Source of the DNA: Brevibacillus reuszeri
GTDB lineage: Bacteria; Bacillota; Bacilli; Brevibacillales; Brevibacillaceae
Direction of reading: 5' to 3'
DNA: 64,000 nt
Assembly: GCF_002897295.1 (NCBI RefSeq)
Contig: NZ_BEXF01000009.1
Span: 62,001 to 126,000, forward strand
The position numbers and the translations under genes are program-made. Below, piece by piece: positions 1-9,715 of this stretch (position 1 is the first letter of the stretch; the number at the start of each line of letters is the position of its first letter). The notes beneath the pieces were generated by a model. That model did not search any database and was not told the origin of the DNA. It saw nothing but the letters and a program-made list of their open reading frames with translations.

Positions 1-161
1 GGCCTGGTCTCGGTACATTGACTGTCAAATCGATACTCAGCAGGGATTTTCCCATAATCCAGGCGTATGTCCTGGTGCTGGCTGCCGCCTTCGTGTTGTT
101 CAATACCGTGTCTGACATTATCAATGTGTTCCTGAATCCCAAGCTGCGGAAGGAGTTTTAA
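1..161 (+). CDS. cntB: CntB-type ABC transporter permease, C-terminal end (partial)
   Basis: Only the last 52 codons are inside the window; the reading frame enters at base 3 and stops with TAA at 159-161. The visible sequence begins PGLGTLTVKSILSRDFP and ends in a hydrophobic helix followed by NPKLRKEF, which is the usual C-terminus of DppB/OppB/NikB permeases. The next gene starts at the following base, so the two are translationally coupled. Position upstream of cntC, cntD, cntF and cntE identifies it as the first permease of an opine-metallophore importer. Family assignment is firm; the name cntB rests on the operon context. Confidence 0.85.
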   Translation, partial: PGLGTLTVKSILSRDFPIIQAYVLVLAAAFVLFNTVSDIINVFLNPKLRKEF

Positions 162-1055
162 ATGAAGCTGGTTGAGCAATTGGTTAAGGATAAATTAGGG
201 GCTGTATCACTTGCCATTGTCACGTCCACTCTTTTGATCGGCCTATGTGCACCTTTTCTTGCGCCAAATGATCCGAATGAGGTACATATGGAGCTGCGCT
301 TTGCAGAGGCATCCTGGCAATACTGGCTTGGCAACGACCATCTTGGCCGCTGCGTTCTTTCTCGGCTCATTTACGGTATTCGTCCAAGCGTTCTGTGGGT
401 GTTAGTCGCATTAGTCGCGTCTGCATGCATCGGAACCCTATTCGGTTTTATCGCAGGCTATTTCAAGGGGAGAACGGATGCGCTGCTGATGCGAATTTGC
501 GATTGCATGCTTTCTTTTCCGGGATACGTGATGACGCTCGCGATTGTTGGCATGCTGGGGGCGGGGCTAGAAAACATACTGCTCGCGTTTGTGCTGATGA
601 AATGGGCATGGTTCGCCCGTATCATTCGTACTGCTGTCATGCAATATGCGGACGCCGATTACGTGAAATTTGCCAAAACGCTTGGAGCTGGCCATTTTCG
701 CATAATGGCGAAGCATATCATGCCAGTCGCACTTCCGGAAATTGCTGTTATATCAAGCAGCAGCTTTGGGTCCATGATATTGCAAATATCCGGGTTGTCC
801 TTTCTTGGTCTGGGCATTCAGGCGCCGGAAGCAGAATGGGGTATGATGATGAATGAAGCAAGAACAGTCATGTTCTCCCGTCCAGAGCTGATGGTGATTC
901 CTGGCTTAGCGATTATGGTAGTCGTGTCAGCGGTCAATTTCTTGTCCGATTCGCTTCAAACTGTGCTTGACCCGAAATTGATGAGTGCTAATCGTGGAAA
1001 GAAAGCACCTATTGGGACATTTTTGCCGAAGCTAAGAGGGAAGGAGGTTGCCTAA
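162..1055 (+). CDS. cntC: Opine-metallophore ABC transporter permease CntC (DppC/NikC family)
   Basis: A 297-residue inner-membrane permease of the DppC/NikC family. An N-terminal transmembrane helix (about residues 13-33) is followed by the extracytoplasmic segment with WLGNDHLGRCVLSRLIYG, then five further hydrophobic segments. The cytoplasmic EAA-type loop that contacts the ATPases is seen around AKTLGAGHFRIMAKHIMP, and the C-terminus reads LDPKL. It pairs with the preceding permease to import metal bound to a staphylopine-like opine. It starts directly after the cntB stop codon and is followed six bases after its stop by cntD. The specific substrate is inferred from the cntE exporter at the end of the operon; nickel or peptide is the alternative. 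Confidence 0.88.
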   Translation: MKLVEQLVKDKLGAVSLAIVTSTLLIGLCAPFLAPNDPNEVHMELRFAEASWQYWLGNDHLGRCVLSRLIYGIRPSVLWVLVALVASACIGTLFGFIAGYFKGRTDALLMRICDCMLSFPGYVMTLAIVGMLGAGLENILLAFVLMKWAWFARIIRTAVMQYADADYVKFAKTLGAGHFRIMAKHIMPVALPEIAVISSSSFGSMILQISGLSFLGLGIQAPEAEWGMMMNEARTVMFSRPELMVIPGLAIMVVVSAVNFLSDSLQTVLDPKLMSANRGKKAPIGTFLPKLRGKEVA

Positions 1056-1061
1056 TCAGCC

Positions 1062-1886
1062 ATGAATGTGCTTGAAGTCGATCATTTGAAAATATGGAAC
1101 CGTCTCACTGGTCACATGCTTGTTCGGGATAGCTCTTTCCATATCAAACAAGGGGAATGCCTTGCTATCGTAGGGGAAAGTGGAAGCGGAAAGTCATTGA
1201 CCTGCCGGGCTTTAATGCGTCTAAATCGGCCCGGGCTTCGTCAGTCAGGCGACATCATCCTGAATGGGATCAATCTGTCCGAGCTTCCTGAGAAACAGAT
1301 GCGCAGGCTGAGAGGAAAGCGGCTCTGCATGATTATGCAGAATGGCATGCGTGCACTCGATCCGTCTCGTCCAGTCGGTGCTCATCTGCGTGAAACGCTT
1401 ACGGTACATACCTCTCATTGGAGCCGTACCGAGATGATCGAAAATGTTAAACGAGCGATGGAGAGCGTTGGCTTCAAAGACCCGATAGCAGTAATGGGCC
1501 GTTATCCGCATGAATTGTCCGGTGGCATGCTGCAGAGGGTCATGATTGCGCTCGCTATCGTGCTAGAACCAGACATCATCATCGCCGACGAACCGACGAC
1601 AGCGCTAGACGCCATTACACAGTACGAGGTTGTGGAACAGTTCATGCAACTGCGATACCGTCTTGGCTGCTCACTGATTTTTGTCTCGCACGATCTGGGC
1701 GTGGTCAAACGAATTGCTGATAAAGTTTTGGTTATGAAGGACGGAGAAATTGTTGAGCAAGGTGAGAGAGGGGACATTTTCTCCCGCGCCAACCATCCGT
1801 ATACCCGTTATCTTGTTTCGTCAAAGCTGGCTCTGCAGCGTCATTTCAAGCAGCTTATGGGAGGTATGGATGTTGCTGATAGTTGA
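1062..1886 (+). CDS. cntD: Opine-metallophore ABC transporter ATP-binding protein CntD
   Basis: A 274-residue ABC ATPase of the DppD/NikD group. Walker A is GESGSGKS at about residues 38-45, the ABC signature is LSGGMLQR, Walker B is [13 protein letters not shown], and the switch histidine lies in VSHDLG. It lacks the long cysteine-containing C-terminal extension seen in the peptide-transport ATPases later in this window, which fits a metal-type importer. The start has a good ribosome site (AAGGAGG near 1040). Its 3' end overlaps the start of cntF by 17 bases. With CntF it should form the cytoplasmic ATPase heterodimer of the importer. Confidence 0.88.
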   Translation: MNVLEVDHLKIWNRLTGHMLVRDSSFHIKQGECLAIVGESGSGKSLTCRALMRLNRPGLRQSGDIILNGINLSELPEKQMRRLRGKRLCMIMQNGMRALDPSRPVGAHLRETLTVHTSHWSRTEMIENVKRAMESVGFKDPIAVMGRYPHELSGGMLQRVMIALAIVLEPDIIIADEPTTALDAITQYEVVEQFMQLRYRLGCSLIFVSHDLGVVKRIADKVLVMKDGEIVEQGERGDIFSRANHPYTRYLVSSKLALQRHFKQLMGGMDVADS

Positions 1887-2616
1887 CGGCGTATTCAAAT
1901 CATATAAAAAAGGCGGCTGGTTCAGTAGTACACAGCAGCACGTACTGTACGACATTAGCTTTGAATGGAAGAGGGGCGAATGCCTTGGCATTATTGGCGA
2001 AAGCGGGAGCGGCAAATCGACGCTGGGACGAATGCTGCTGGGCATAGAGAAGCCAGACCGGGGCAGCATCATGCTGGATGGCAAACCGGTATCAGATTAC
2101 CGTTCGAGGAGTGGAGGCATCACTGCGGTATTTCAAGACTATAAGTCCTCTATTAATCCGTTCTATACAGTGGAACAGGCAATGCTTGAACCGTTAACGC
2201 TTGCAAAGGAGAAGCCGGAGCTGCGAAAAAGTAAAATGGAGCACCTGCTAGTACAGGTCGGCCTGGATGCAACCTATCTTTCGAAATATCCCCACGAGCT
2301 GTCTGGTGGAGAAGCGCAGCGAGTCTGCATTGCCAGAGCCGTTTCCACTGAACCCGCGTGCATCGTGCTGGACGAAGCAATTAGCTCTCTCGATGGCTCC
2401 GTCCAAGTGCAGGTTCTAGAATTACTAAAAAGCCTGAGGGTCAAGCATGGTATGGGTTATATCTTTATCACTCACGATATCCAGGCAGCTGCCTATGTGT
2501 GCGACAGGATCATGATTGTGAGAAATGGCCGGATTGAGGAAATAGTTGACGTCGATCGTCTGGGAAGCGTCCAATCATCTTATGCTAGGGAGCTGCTGCG
2601 AAAGATCATGGTATGA
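1870..2616 (+). CDS. cntF: Opine-metallophore ABC transporter ATP-binding protein CntF
   Basis: The second ATPase of the importer, 248 residues from the ATG at 1870. A GGGAGGT ribosome site sits four bases upstream of that ATG; an earlier in-frame ATG at 1750 would give an N-terminus unlike any ABC protein. Walker A is GESGSGKS, the Q-loop is FQDYKSSINP, the signature is LSGGEAQR, and Walker B is CIVLDEAISSLD, where Ala replaces the usual Pro after DE. It has no C-terminal oligopeptide-transport domain. Its start lies inside the end of cntD, indicating translational coupling. The exporter cntE begins about 30 bases after the stop. Confidence 0.87.
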   Translation: MLLIVDGVFKSYKKGGWFSSTQQHVLYDISFEWKRGECLGIIGESGSGKSTLGRMLLGIEKPDRGSIMLDGKPVSDYRSRSGGITAVFQDYKSSINPFYTVEQAMLEPLTLAKEKPELRKSKMEHLLVQVGLDATYLSKYPHELSGGEAQRVCIARAVSTEPACIVLDEAISSLDGSVQVQVLELLKSLRVKHGMGYIFITHDIQAAAYVCDRIMIVRNGRIEEIVDVDRLGSVQSSYARELLRKIMV

Positions 2617-2647
2617 CCTAACCAATAAACGGGGAAGGAGCACTAAC

Positions 2648-3886
2648 GTGAAAGGAGCTTTAGCCTGGCCGTTTATGCGGCTTTATTTGCTCACGTTTTT
2701 TTATTTCAGTGGCAATTCGATATTAAATGTTTTGATCCCTTTGAAAGGGGAAGCACTGGGAGCGTCCAATACCTCGATTGGCGTCATTATGGGAGCGTAT
2801 CTTTTTACCACCATGTTTTTCCGTCCGTGGGCTGGCGGGCTGATTCAACGTCACGGTCCGATTAAGGTGCTGCGCGTCATCTTACTTGTCAACGGGGTTG
2901 CTCTCGTCATGTACGCCGTTGCCGGTCTAGGAGGATATTTTATTGCTCGTGTACTGCAGGGGGTATGCACTGCCTTTTTTTCTATGGCTCTGCAGCTTGG
3001 CATTATTGACGCCCTTCCTGACAAGGATCGGTCGCAGGGCATCTCCATGTATTCGTTGTGCTCCTATCTGCCGGGCATGATTGGTCCTGTGCTTGCAATA
3101 GGCATCTGGCAAACAGGTGATATGAACTTGTTTGCAATCATTATGATCGCGATCGCATTTCTGACTGGGGCGGTAGGCTATACGGCGAAAATGGACGCCA
3201 AGGCAGATGAGTCGTCAGGTAAATCCGAACAACATAGCCAGGCGACTGTGATGCTGCAATCCTTTGGTCAATTGGTACATAATCCACATTTGTTCAAAAG
3301 CAGTGTACTAATGTTGAGCGCATCGCTAATCTTCGGCGCTGTAACTACATTTATTCCGTTGTACGCTTCGCAGATTGAAAGGGGCAGCGCAGCCGTATAT
3401 TTGATGCTGCAGGCGGCAATTGTCGTCGCGGCACGCTTTGTGCTTAGAAGAAAAATTCCTTCCGATGGCAGATGGCATTCATTTTTTATGATGGGCACGA
3501 TGCTAATGCTGGCCGTGGCTTCGCTATGCATCAGCTTGGCAACAACTGCTGGAGCGGTTCTATTTTATACCGGGGCGCTATTAATGGGCGTCGCACAAGC
3601 ACTCCTTTATCCAACGCTGACGACCTATTTAAGCTTCGTACTACCAAAAGAGAATCGTAATGTGCTGATCGGTTTGTTTATCGCCATGGCAGATCTTGGC
3701 GTTTCGCTAGGGGGAATAATCATGGGGCCAGTGGCTGATTTGACCTCCTATTCCATGATGTATATGCTTTGCACGATCCTCGGAACAGCGATGATTCTGG
3801 TCGCTTATGACCGCCGTTCACTCTCAGAGATGGAGAGGCCATCAACAAAGCAAAGCGATGTAGCAAAGATGAAAAGGGATCTATAG
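2648..3886 (+). CDS. cntE: Staphylopine-family metallophore export MFS transporter CntE
   Basis: A 12-helix major facilitator protein of about 412 residues. The GTG at 2648 is chosen because AAGGAG lies seven bases upstream and because it gives an N-terminus of the CntE type (MKGALAWPFMRLYLL). Family signatures seen are MGAYLFTTMFFRPWAG, GPIKVLRVIL, LQGVCTAFFSMALQLGIID and YPTLTTYLSFVLP, all characteristic of the Staphylococcus aureus staphylopine exporter. It is expected to secrete the nicotianamine-like opine that the CntBCDF importer then retrieves loaded with zinc, nickel, cobalt or other metals. A terminator follows. The biosynthetic genes and the binding protein cntA would lie before this window. 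Confidence 0.92.
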   Translation: MKGALAWPFMRLYLLTFFYFSGNSILNVLIPLKGEALGASNTSIGVIMGAYLFTTMFFRPWAGGLIQRHGPIKVLRVILLVNGVALVMYAVAGLGGYFIARVLQGVCTAFFSMALQLGIIDALPDKDRSQGISMYSLCSYLPGMIGPVLAIGIWQTGDMNLFAIIMIAIAFLTGAVGYTAKMDAKADESSGKSEQHSQATVMLQSFGQLVHNPHLFKSSVLMLSASLIFGAVTTFIPLYASQIERGSAAVYLMLQAAIVVAARFVLRRKIPSDGRWHSFFMMGTMLMLAVASLCISLATTAGAVLFYTGALLMGVAQALLYPTLTTYLSFVLPKENRNVLIGLFIAMADLGVSLGGIIMGPVADLTSYSMMYMLCTILGTAMILVAYDRRSLSEMERPSTKQSDVAKMKRDL

Positions 3887-3925
3887 TCAAGTAAATGAAC
3901 GAAACGTAAACGAAGTGATCAGAGT

Positions 3926-3961
3926 AGCCCTCTTTCAGGAAAATCGTGAGAAGGGCTTTTT
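3926..3961 (+). terminator. Intrinsic terminator of the cnt operon
   Basis: AGCCCT at 3926-3931 pairs with AGGGCT at 3952-3957, followed by a run of T. It lies 40 bases after the cntE stop codon. The rest of 3887-4130 shows no convincing gene; short frames there lack ribosome sites and family resemblance. Confidence 0.7.
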
Positions 3962-4130
3962 CTGATTTGGCCGTTTGGCAGACAAAGGAAAGTGGAGGCA
4001 TATCCTTATAAAAAGACAAATAGTATACAAATAGTACAAAGGTCTCCTGACTTTTTGTGGAGATCCGTTTATCCTGCATTCGAAGGGGACCATAAGAAAA
4101 ATCTATATAAAAAAACTATTGTTATTTTAA

Positions 4131-4166
4131 TTGAAAATAGTTATTATCATTTTAGAATTAATCTAA
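4131..4166 (+). promoter_or_regulatory. katG promoter with overlapping PerR-like and Fur-like boxes
   Basis: A sigma-A promoter can be read as TTGAAA at 4131-4136, a 16-base spacer, and TAGAAT at 4153-4158. The 15-base sequence TTAGAATTAATCTAA at 4152-4166 is a near-perfect dyad and matches 11 of 14 defined positions of the PerR consensus, covering the -10 element. The overlapping stretch 4136-4154 (AATAGTTATTATCATTTTA) matches 13 of 19 positions of the Fur consensus. PerR repression of katA/katG-type catalases is established in Firmicutes; binding here is inferred. The roughly 175-base leader before katG has no clear riboswitch. Confidence 0.55.
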
Positions 4167-4342
4167 ATAAATGGAGGCTTGGTATTTTAGTGACTTTCCC
4201 GAGCCTTTTGGGGGGGATGGATCGAAATATTTCATTGAAAACGTCCATGAAAAAAGATGTTTTTGTCAGCCAGTTTGTAAGTTTCTTACTGCTATAGGCA
4301 TAATGATTCGCGACTTCATTTACACACTGAGGAGGGACATGA

Positions 4343-6526
<2,184 letters not shown>

Positions 6527-6550
6527 CAGCTCAGACAGCCCTTTTCATAT

Positions 6551-6598
6551 GAAGCCATCGACTAGGAAGGCATCCTTTCCATAGTCGATGGCTTCTTT
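6551..6598 (+). terminator. katG intrinsic terminator
   Basis: The 14-base arm GAAGCCATCGACTA at 6551-6564 pairs perfectly with TAGTCGATGGCTTC at 6582-6595, followed by T residues. It lies 24 bases after the katG stop and may also serve the convergent small gene at 6615-6773. Confidence 0.85.
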
Positions 6599-6614
6599 GT
6601 ATTGGTGCCTGGCA

Positions 6615-6773
6615 TTAGTCGCGCATAGCTCCTGCCTCTCGAGAAGTCATTGCACCTATTCCTTGGCTTAGATCTTTTTGAATTTCTTGTTTTACCTTAT
6701 GTGCATCCGTTCCGGCAAACTCTGGGTCCAAAACAGAACTCAAATTCTCGTTAACTTGTTGATCCTCTTGCAT
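6615..6773 (-). CDS. Small hypothetical protein, gamma-type spore protein-like
   Basis: A 52-residue hydrophilic protein. The ATG at 6773 (reverse strand) is chosen because GGAGGT lies eight bases upstream. The sequence contains LDPEFAGTDAHKVKQEIQKD, which resembles the EFA-x-x-TD-x-x-x-VKQ repeat of gamma-type small acid-soluble spore proteins, but only one repeat is present. There is no membrane segment. It points toward katG and could share its terminator. A role in the spore is an inference from this short resemblance only; it may simply be an uncharacterised Brevibacillus small protein. Confidence 0.6.
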   Translation of the reverse strand: MQEDQQVNENLSSVLDPEFAGTDAHKVKQEIQKDLSQGIGAMTSREAGAMRD

Positions 6774-6870
6774 GTGAGTGCACCTCCATTTCATGTTCAA
6801 CAATCTTATTATTTTCAAAAAAACACCATTTCTATCCAGGACACTTTAGCAGATTTCGCTTGAAGCTGCA

Positions 6871-6909
6871 CAAAAATATGGAATGGATAAAATACTGCCC
6901 AAAAATATG
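6871..6909 (+). repeat. Direct repeat upstream of the yokU sigma-54 promoter
   Basis: CAAAAATATG occurs at 6871-6880 and again at 6900-6909 (29-base period), each preceded by GC(A/C). The pair lies about 90-120 bases upstream of the -24 element at 6995, the distance expected for an activator binding site. A short hairpin (TGCCG/CGGCA near 6929-6944) lies between. Binding function is inferred. Confidence 0.4.
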
Positions 6910-6994
6910 CACCGATTTTAGAAAGGAATGCCGAATTTCCGGCAAAAACTCGATCACGTTACTGAAACTCGCTTATTTTCCTTGCGCTTGAAGT

Positions 6995-7010
6995 TGGCAT
7001 GGTCCTTGCT
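6995..7010 (+). promoter_or_regulatory. Sigma-54 (SigL) promoter of yokU
   Basis: TGGCATG at 6995-7001, four bases, then TTGCT at 7006-7010. The GG and GC dinucleotides are 12 bases apart, matching the -24/-12 consensus. It lies about 55 bases upstream of the yokU start. Confidence 0.75.
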
Positions 7011-7063
7011 AACTATATATTCACTAGACAAATACATGCAAAATGTCAGGGAGGATATTATTA

Positions 7064-7309
7064 ATGCAATGCTTATGGTGTAACGAAGATAAAGCGAGAA
7101 AAACCACAAAAGATGGCTACTGGGTACTACCCGATGGAGCAAGCACTGTAGAGATACTTCAGGTGCCCGCACTTGAATGTGCTGATTGCGGATTATATAT
7201 CGAAGACGAGATCAATGAAGAGGTCGAAAATAGATTACATACTAGCGATCTAACTCACTATTCGAATGTATTCACCTATGAAGAACTTCTGAAAGCACCT
7301 ACGATATAA
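7064..7309 (+). CDS. yokU: YokU-family zinc-finger protein (YgiT-type)
   Basis: An 81-residue protein with two CxxC pairs: CLWC at residues 3-6 and CADC about 40 residues later, as in the YgiT/YokU zinc-finger family. The start at 7064 (MQCLWCNEDKAR) follows a GGGAGG ribosome site; an upstream in-frame start at 7043 lies before that site and is rejected. In Bacillus relatives yokU sits beside lysine 2,3-aminomutase or other amino-acid catabolic genes; here it is driven by a sigma-54 promoter and followed by a broken amino-acid oxidase. Its molecular role is not known. Confidence 0.8.
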   Translation: MQCLWCNEDKARKTTKDGYWVLPDGASTVEILQVPALECADCGLYIEDEINEEVENRLHTSDLTHYSNVFTYEELLKAPTI

Positions 7310-7402
7310 CGGTGTAAGTTATTGAAGTACCCGTTGCTCCTTCCACATGGTGCTTGCAGCGCTATTATGCATTCGTATGGAATTTATGGAGTGGAGAATG
7401 AC

Positions 7403-8453
7403 ATGTATACAAAAAAAGAAAAGATTTTAGTTATCGGTGCAGGGTTTGTTGGTGCAGCGATGACCTACCACCTATCAAAGCAAAATAAAAATGTCACCTT
7501 AATCGATAGCAATGTAGGGGCTGCCAGTGAGGCAACAGAAAAATCGTTCGCCTGAATCAACCCGTCTGGCCGCGTTTTTGGCAATTCCCGACCTTTATAC
7601 GATGCAGTTCTAGATGAATACCATGCTTTAGAAATGAGCTCCCTGATCTAAACGTAAATTGGCATGGTGCTCTTACTTGGGGAGTTTGTGCAAACATGGA
7701 AGAGTCTCATGTCCACAGATTGAATCGAGACCAGATTATCGAATTGGAGCCAAACCTGAAAGAATACCCCGAGGAAGCAATTTTTGCACATAAAGAGGGC
7801 GCATTAGATCCTGTTTTCGCAACAAACCTGTTTAGAAAAAAGCGGTAGAGAATGGCGTAACGGTTCTTTTTGATTCAAAAGTTATACAAATAATAAAAGA
7901 AGGTTCAAAGGTTGTTGGCGTACAAATGTCCGATCGTTTTATTGAGGCAGATGTCATCGTACTTGCAGCTGGTACCGCAGTTCCTGAGCTTTGTCGACAA
8001 CTTGGTATAGAAGTGCCGGTTGCGCCTTCGCCTTGCATTCTGATTCGCATGAACTCGAAGGAGAAATTAATTCACAAGCTCATATCGAACCAGCAATTTG
8101 AAGCGAGACAGCCAACGAGCGACACGCTAATTGCAGCGGAAGATTATATAGACGAGTCAGAAGAAAATGGGCCGGAGGCAGTTGGAAAACGAGCATTTGA
8201 AACCCTTCGCCATAGTTTGAAAGGAGGGGAGAACTTGACGCTGGAGAGTATCCGTGTAGGGATGAGACCAATTCCTGAAGACGGGTATCCAATTGTAGGA
8301 TTTCACGACCAGATACAGGGGCTCTACCTAGCAGTCATGCATGCAGCGATTGCATTACCCCCTTTCGTAAGTCGTTTGGCAGCAAAGGAGATTATCGAAA
8401 ATGTGCAGATGGACGATTTAAACAGTTGGCGATTGTCGCGGTTTTCAGTGTAA
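7403..8453 (+). pseudogene. FAD-dependent D-amino-acid dehydrogenase/oxidase (DAO family), disrupted
   Basis: The ATG at 7403 opens an N-terminal Rossmann segment (ILVIGAGFVGAAMTYHLSKQ) typical of DadA/GlyOx-type DAO oxidoreductases. At 7553-7555 a TGA replaces the expected Trp in KSFA-W-IN. The same frame continues as NPSGRVFGNSRPLYDAVL, then the coding frame shifts near 7631-7637 (ELPDLNVNWHGALTWG), and again in the A-run near 7833-7838, before the last segment (VLAAGTAVPELCRQLG to 8453). Thus one nonsense and two frameshift lesions interrupt one gene. It was probably co-transcribed with yokU. The substrate cannot be stated beyond amino acids or related amines. Confidence 0.85.
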
Positions 8454-8510
8454 GATCTGGGAATACCTGTTGAAGCTCCTTCGCTTAAAAACTTTATCTT
8501 GTTTTGTCTA

Positions 8511-8539
8511 GGGTAAACCTTGTTGGTTTGCCCTTTCTT
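8511..8539 (+). terminator. Terminator after the disrupted oxidase gene
   Basis: GGGTAAACC at 8511-8519 pairs with GGTTTGCCC at 8524-8532 (one G-U pair), followed by TTTCTT. The remainder of 8454-8757 is AT-rich, with a possible TATGAT/TAAAAT -10 region near 8648-8657, and no gene. Confidence 0.65.
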
Positions 8540-8757
8540 GAGTTTCAAGTTGTGTGGCTAGTATGCGTTACGTTCTGATTGTCATTGGTCTAAAACTTCT
8601 CAGTGGAAGGGTCTTTTGATTCAAAAACAATTTATTTTTTTTGCAATTATGATAAAATGATTAAACGGAGGATTTTATTCTATTTTGTTAAAAAATGTAG
8701 TACATAATTCTCCTGTTAGTTACAGGAAAGAGATTCATGATGAGGAGGTGAATGTTC

Positions 8758-9633
8758 ATGCAGAGCAGACAACTTTTAGAGTCTATAACAATTAGACTTT
8801 TGAACACCCATGAAGAGCTGCTGGCAGTAAAAGAGCTGGAAGAATTGATTTGGGCATCCGATGACCCAGTGCCCTTGCATCAAACGATGACAGCAGTCAA
8901 GCACGGCGGCATGGTCATAGGAGCATTTGTGGGAGAGCGCCTAATCGGCTTTCAATACAGCTTTGCGGGGTTTGACGGCGAGAAGGCATACCTTTGCTCG
9001 CACACCATGGGCATCCATCCCCAATACCAAAAAGGTGGAGTGGGAGAGAAGATCAAACGGGCACAACAGAAAGCCGCGATTGAAAAAGGCTATGACCTCG
9101 TTTTATGGACGTATGACCCTTTGGAAACGGTTAACGGAAATTTGAACATTCGCAAATTAGGAGCGATTTGCTCCACTTACATCCAAAACTGTTACGGTGA
9201 GCTGCCAGATATTTTGAATGCCGGCTTACCTTCAGATCGGTTTCAGGTAGAGTGGTGGATCAGGCGTCCCGAAGTAGTGGAGAAGCTAGCGAATCCGCAA
9301 AAAAAGAGAGAAACGGACGTTCATACAAAAACAGCCTTGCATTTTGAAATCAACCAGCAAGGCGATCCCGAGCCGCAATCAATTGATCTTACACAAGAGC
9401 AGCATGACGGTCCACTAGTCGTTGCCGTACCCTCAGCCTTTCAGGGGGTGAAAGCAAGGAATTACGATCTGGCACTCCGTTGGCGAATGGCAACCAGGGG
9501 AGTTTTCAAGCATTACTTTCAAAATGATTGGGTTGTTTCTGATTTTATCAAAGGTGATCCAACAGAACCTGTTCATTACTACCTAATGGAAAAAAGCCAA
9601 GGTAGAACTGTTGAAACAAGATATTCAAGCTAG
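8758..9633 (+). CDS. GNAT-family N-acyltransferase (COG3375 type; possible amino-acid N-succinyltransferase)
   Basis: About 291 residues. The ATG at 8758 is preferred over 8752 because AGGAGG ends nine bases before it but only three before the other. The acetyl/acyl-CoA binding motif A is visible as GIHPQYQKGGVGEKIKRAQQ, and there is a second conserved half ending GDPTEPVHYYLMEK. Genes of this COG3375 family sit beside N-succinylamino-acid racemases in Geobacillus, where a GNAT enzyme succinylates D-amino acids before racemisation. The same neighbourhood here (RpiR regulator, racemase, hydrolase) supports that role. The acyl donor and acceptor are inferred. The next gene begins about 80 bases later. 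Confidence 0.8.
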   Translation: MQSRQLLESITIRLLNTHEELLAVKELEELIWASDDPVPLHQTMTAVKHGGMVIGAFVGERLIGFQYSFAGFDGEKAYLCSHTMGIHPQYQKGGVGEKIKRAQQKAAIEKGYDLVLWTYDPLETVNGNLNIRKLGAICSTYIQNCYGELPDILNAGLPSDRFQVEWWIRRPEVVEKLANPQKKRETDVHTKTALHFEINQQGDPEPQSIDLTQEQHDGPLVVAVPSAFQGVKARNYDLALRWRMATRGVFKHYFQNDWVVSDFIKGDPTEPVHYYLMEKSQGRTVETRYSS

Positions 9634-9715
9634 GGTTGCTGTTGATATGGAGATAAAAATTCGCTATCATTCATTTAATGAAGTATTTAATTTTACACAA
9701 CGAGCGGAGATGCTT

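Noticed and set aside
395-856. Forward frame of 153 codons within cntC
   Set aside because: Out-of-frame shadow of a clear permease gene.
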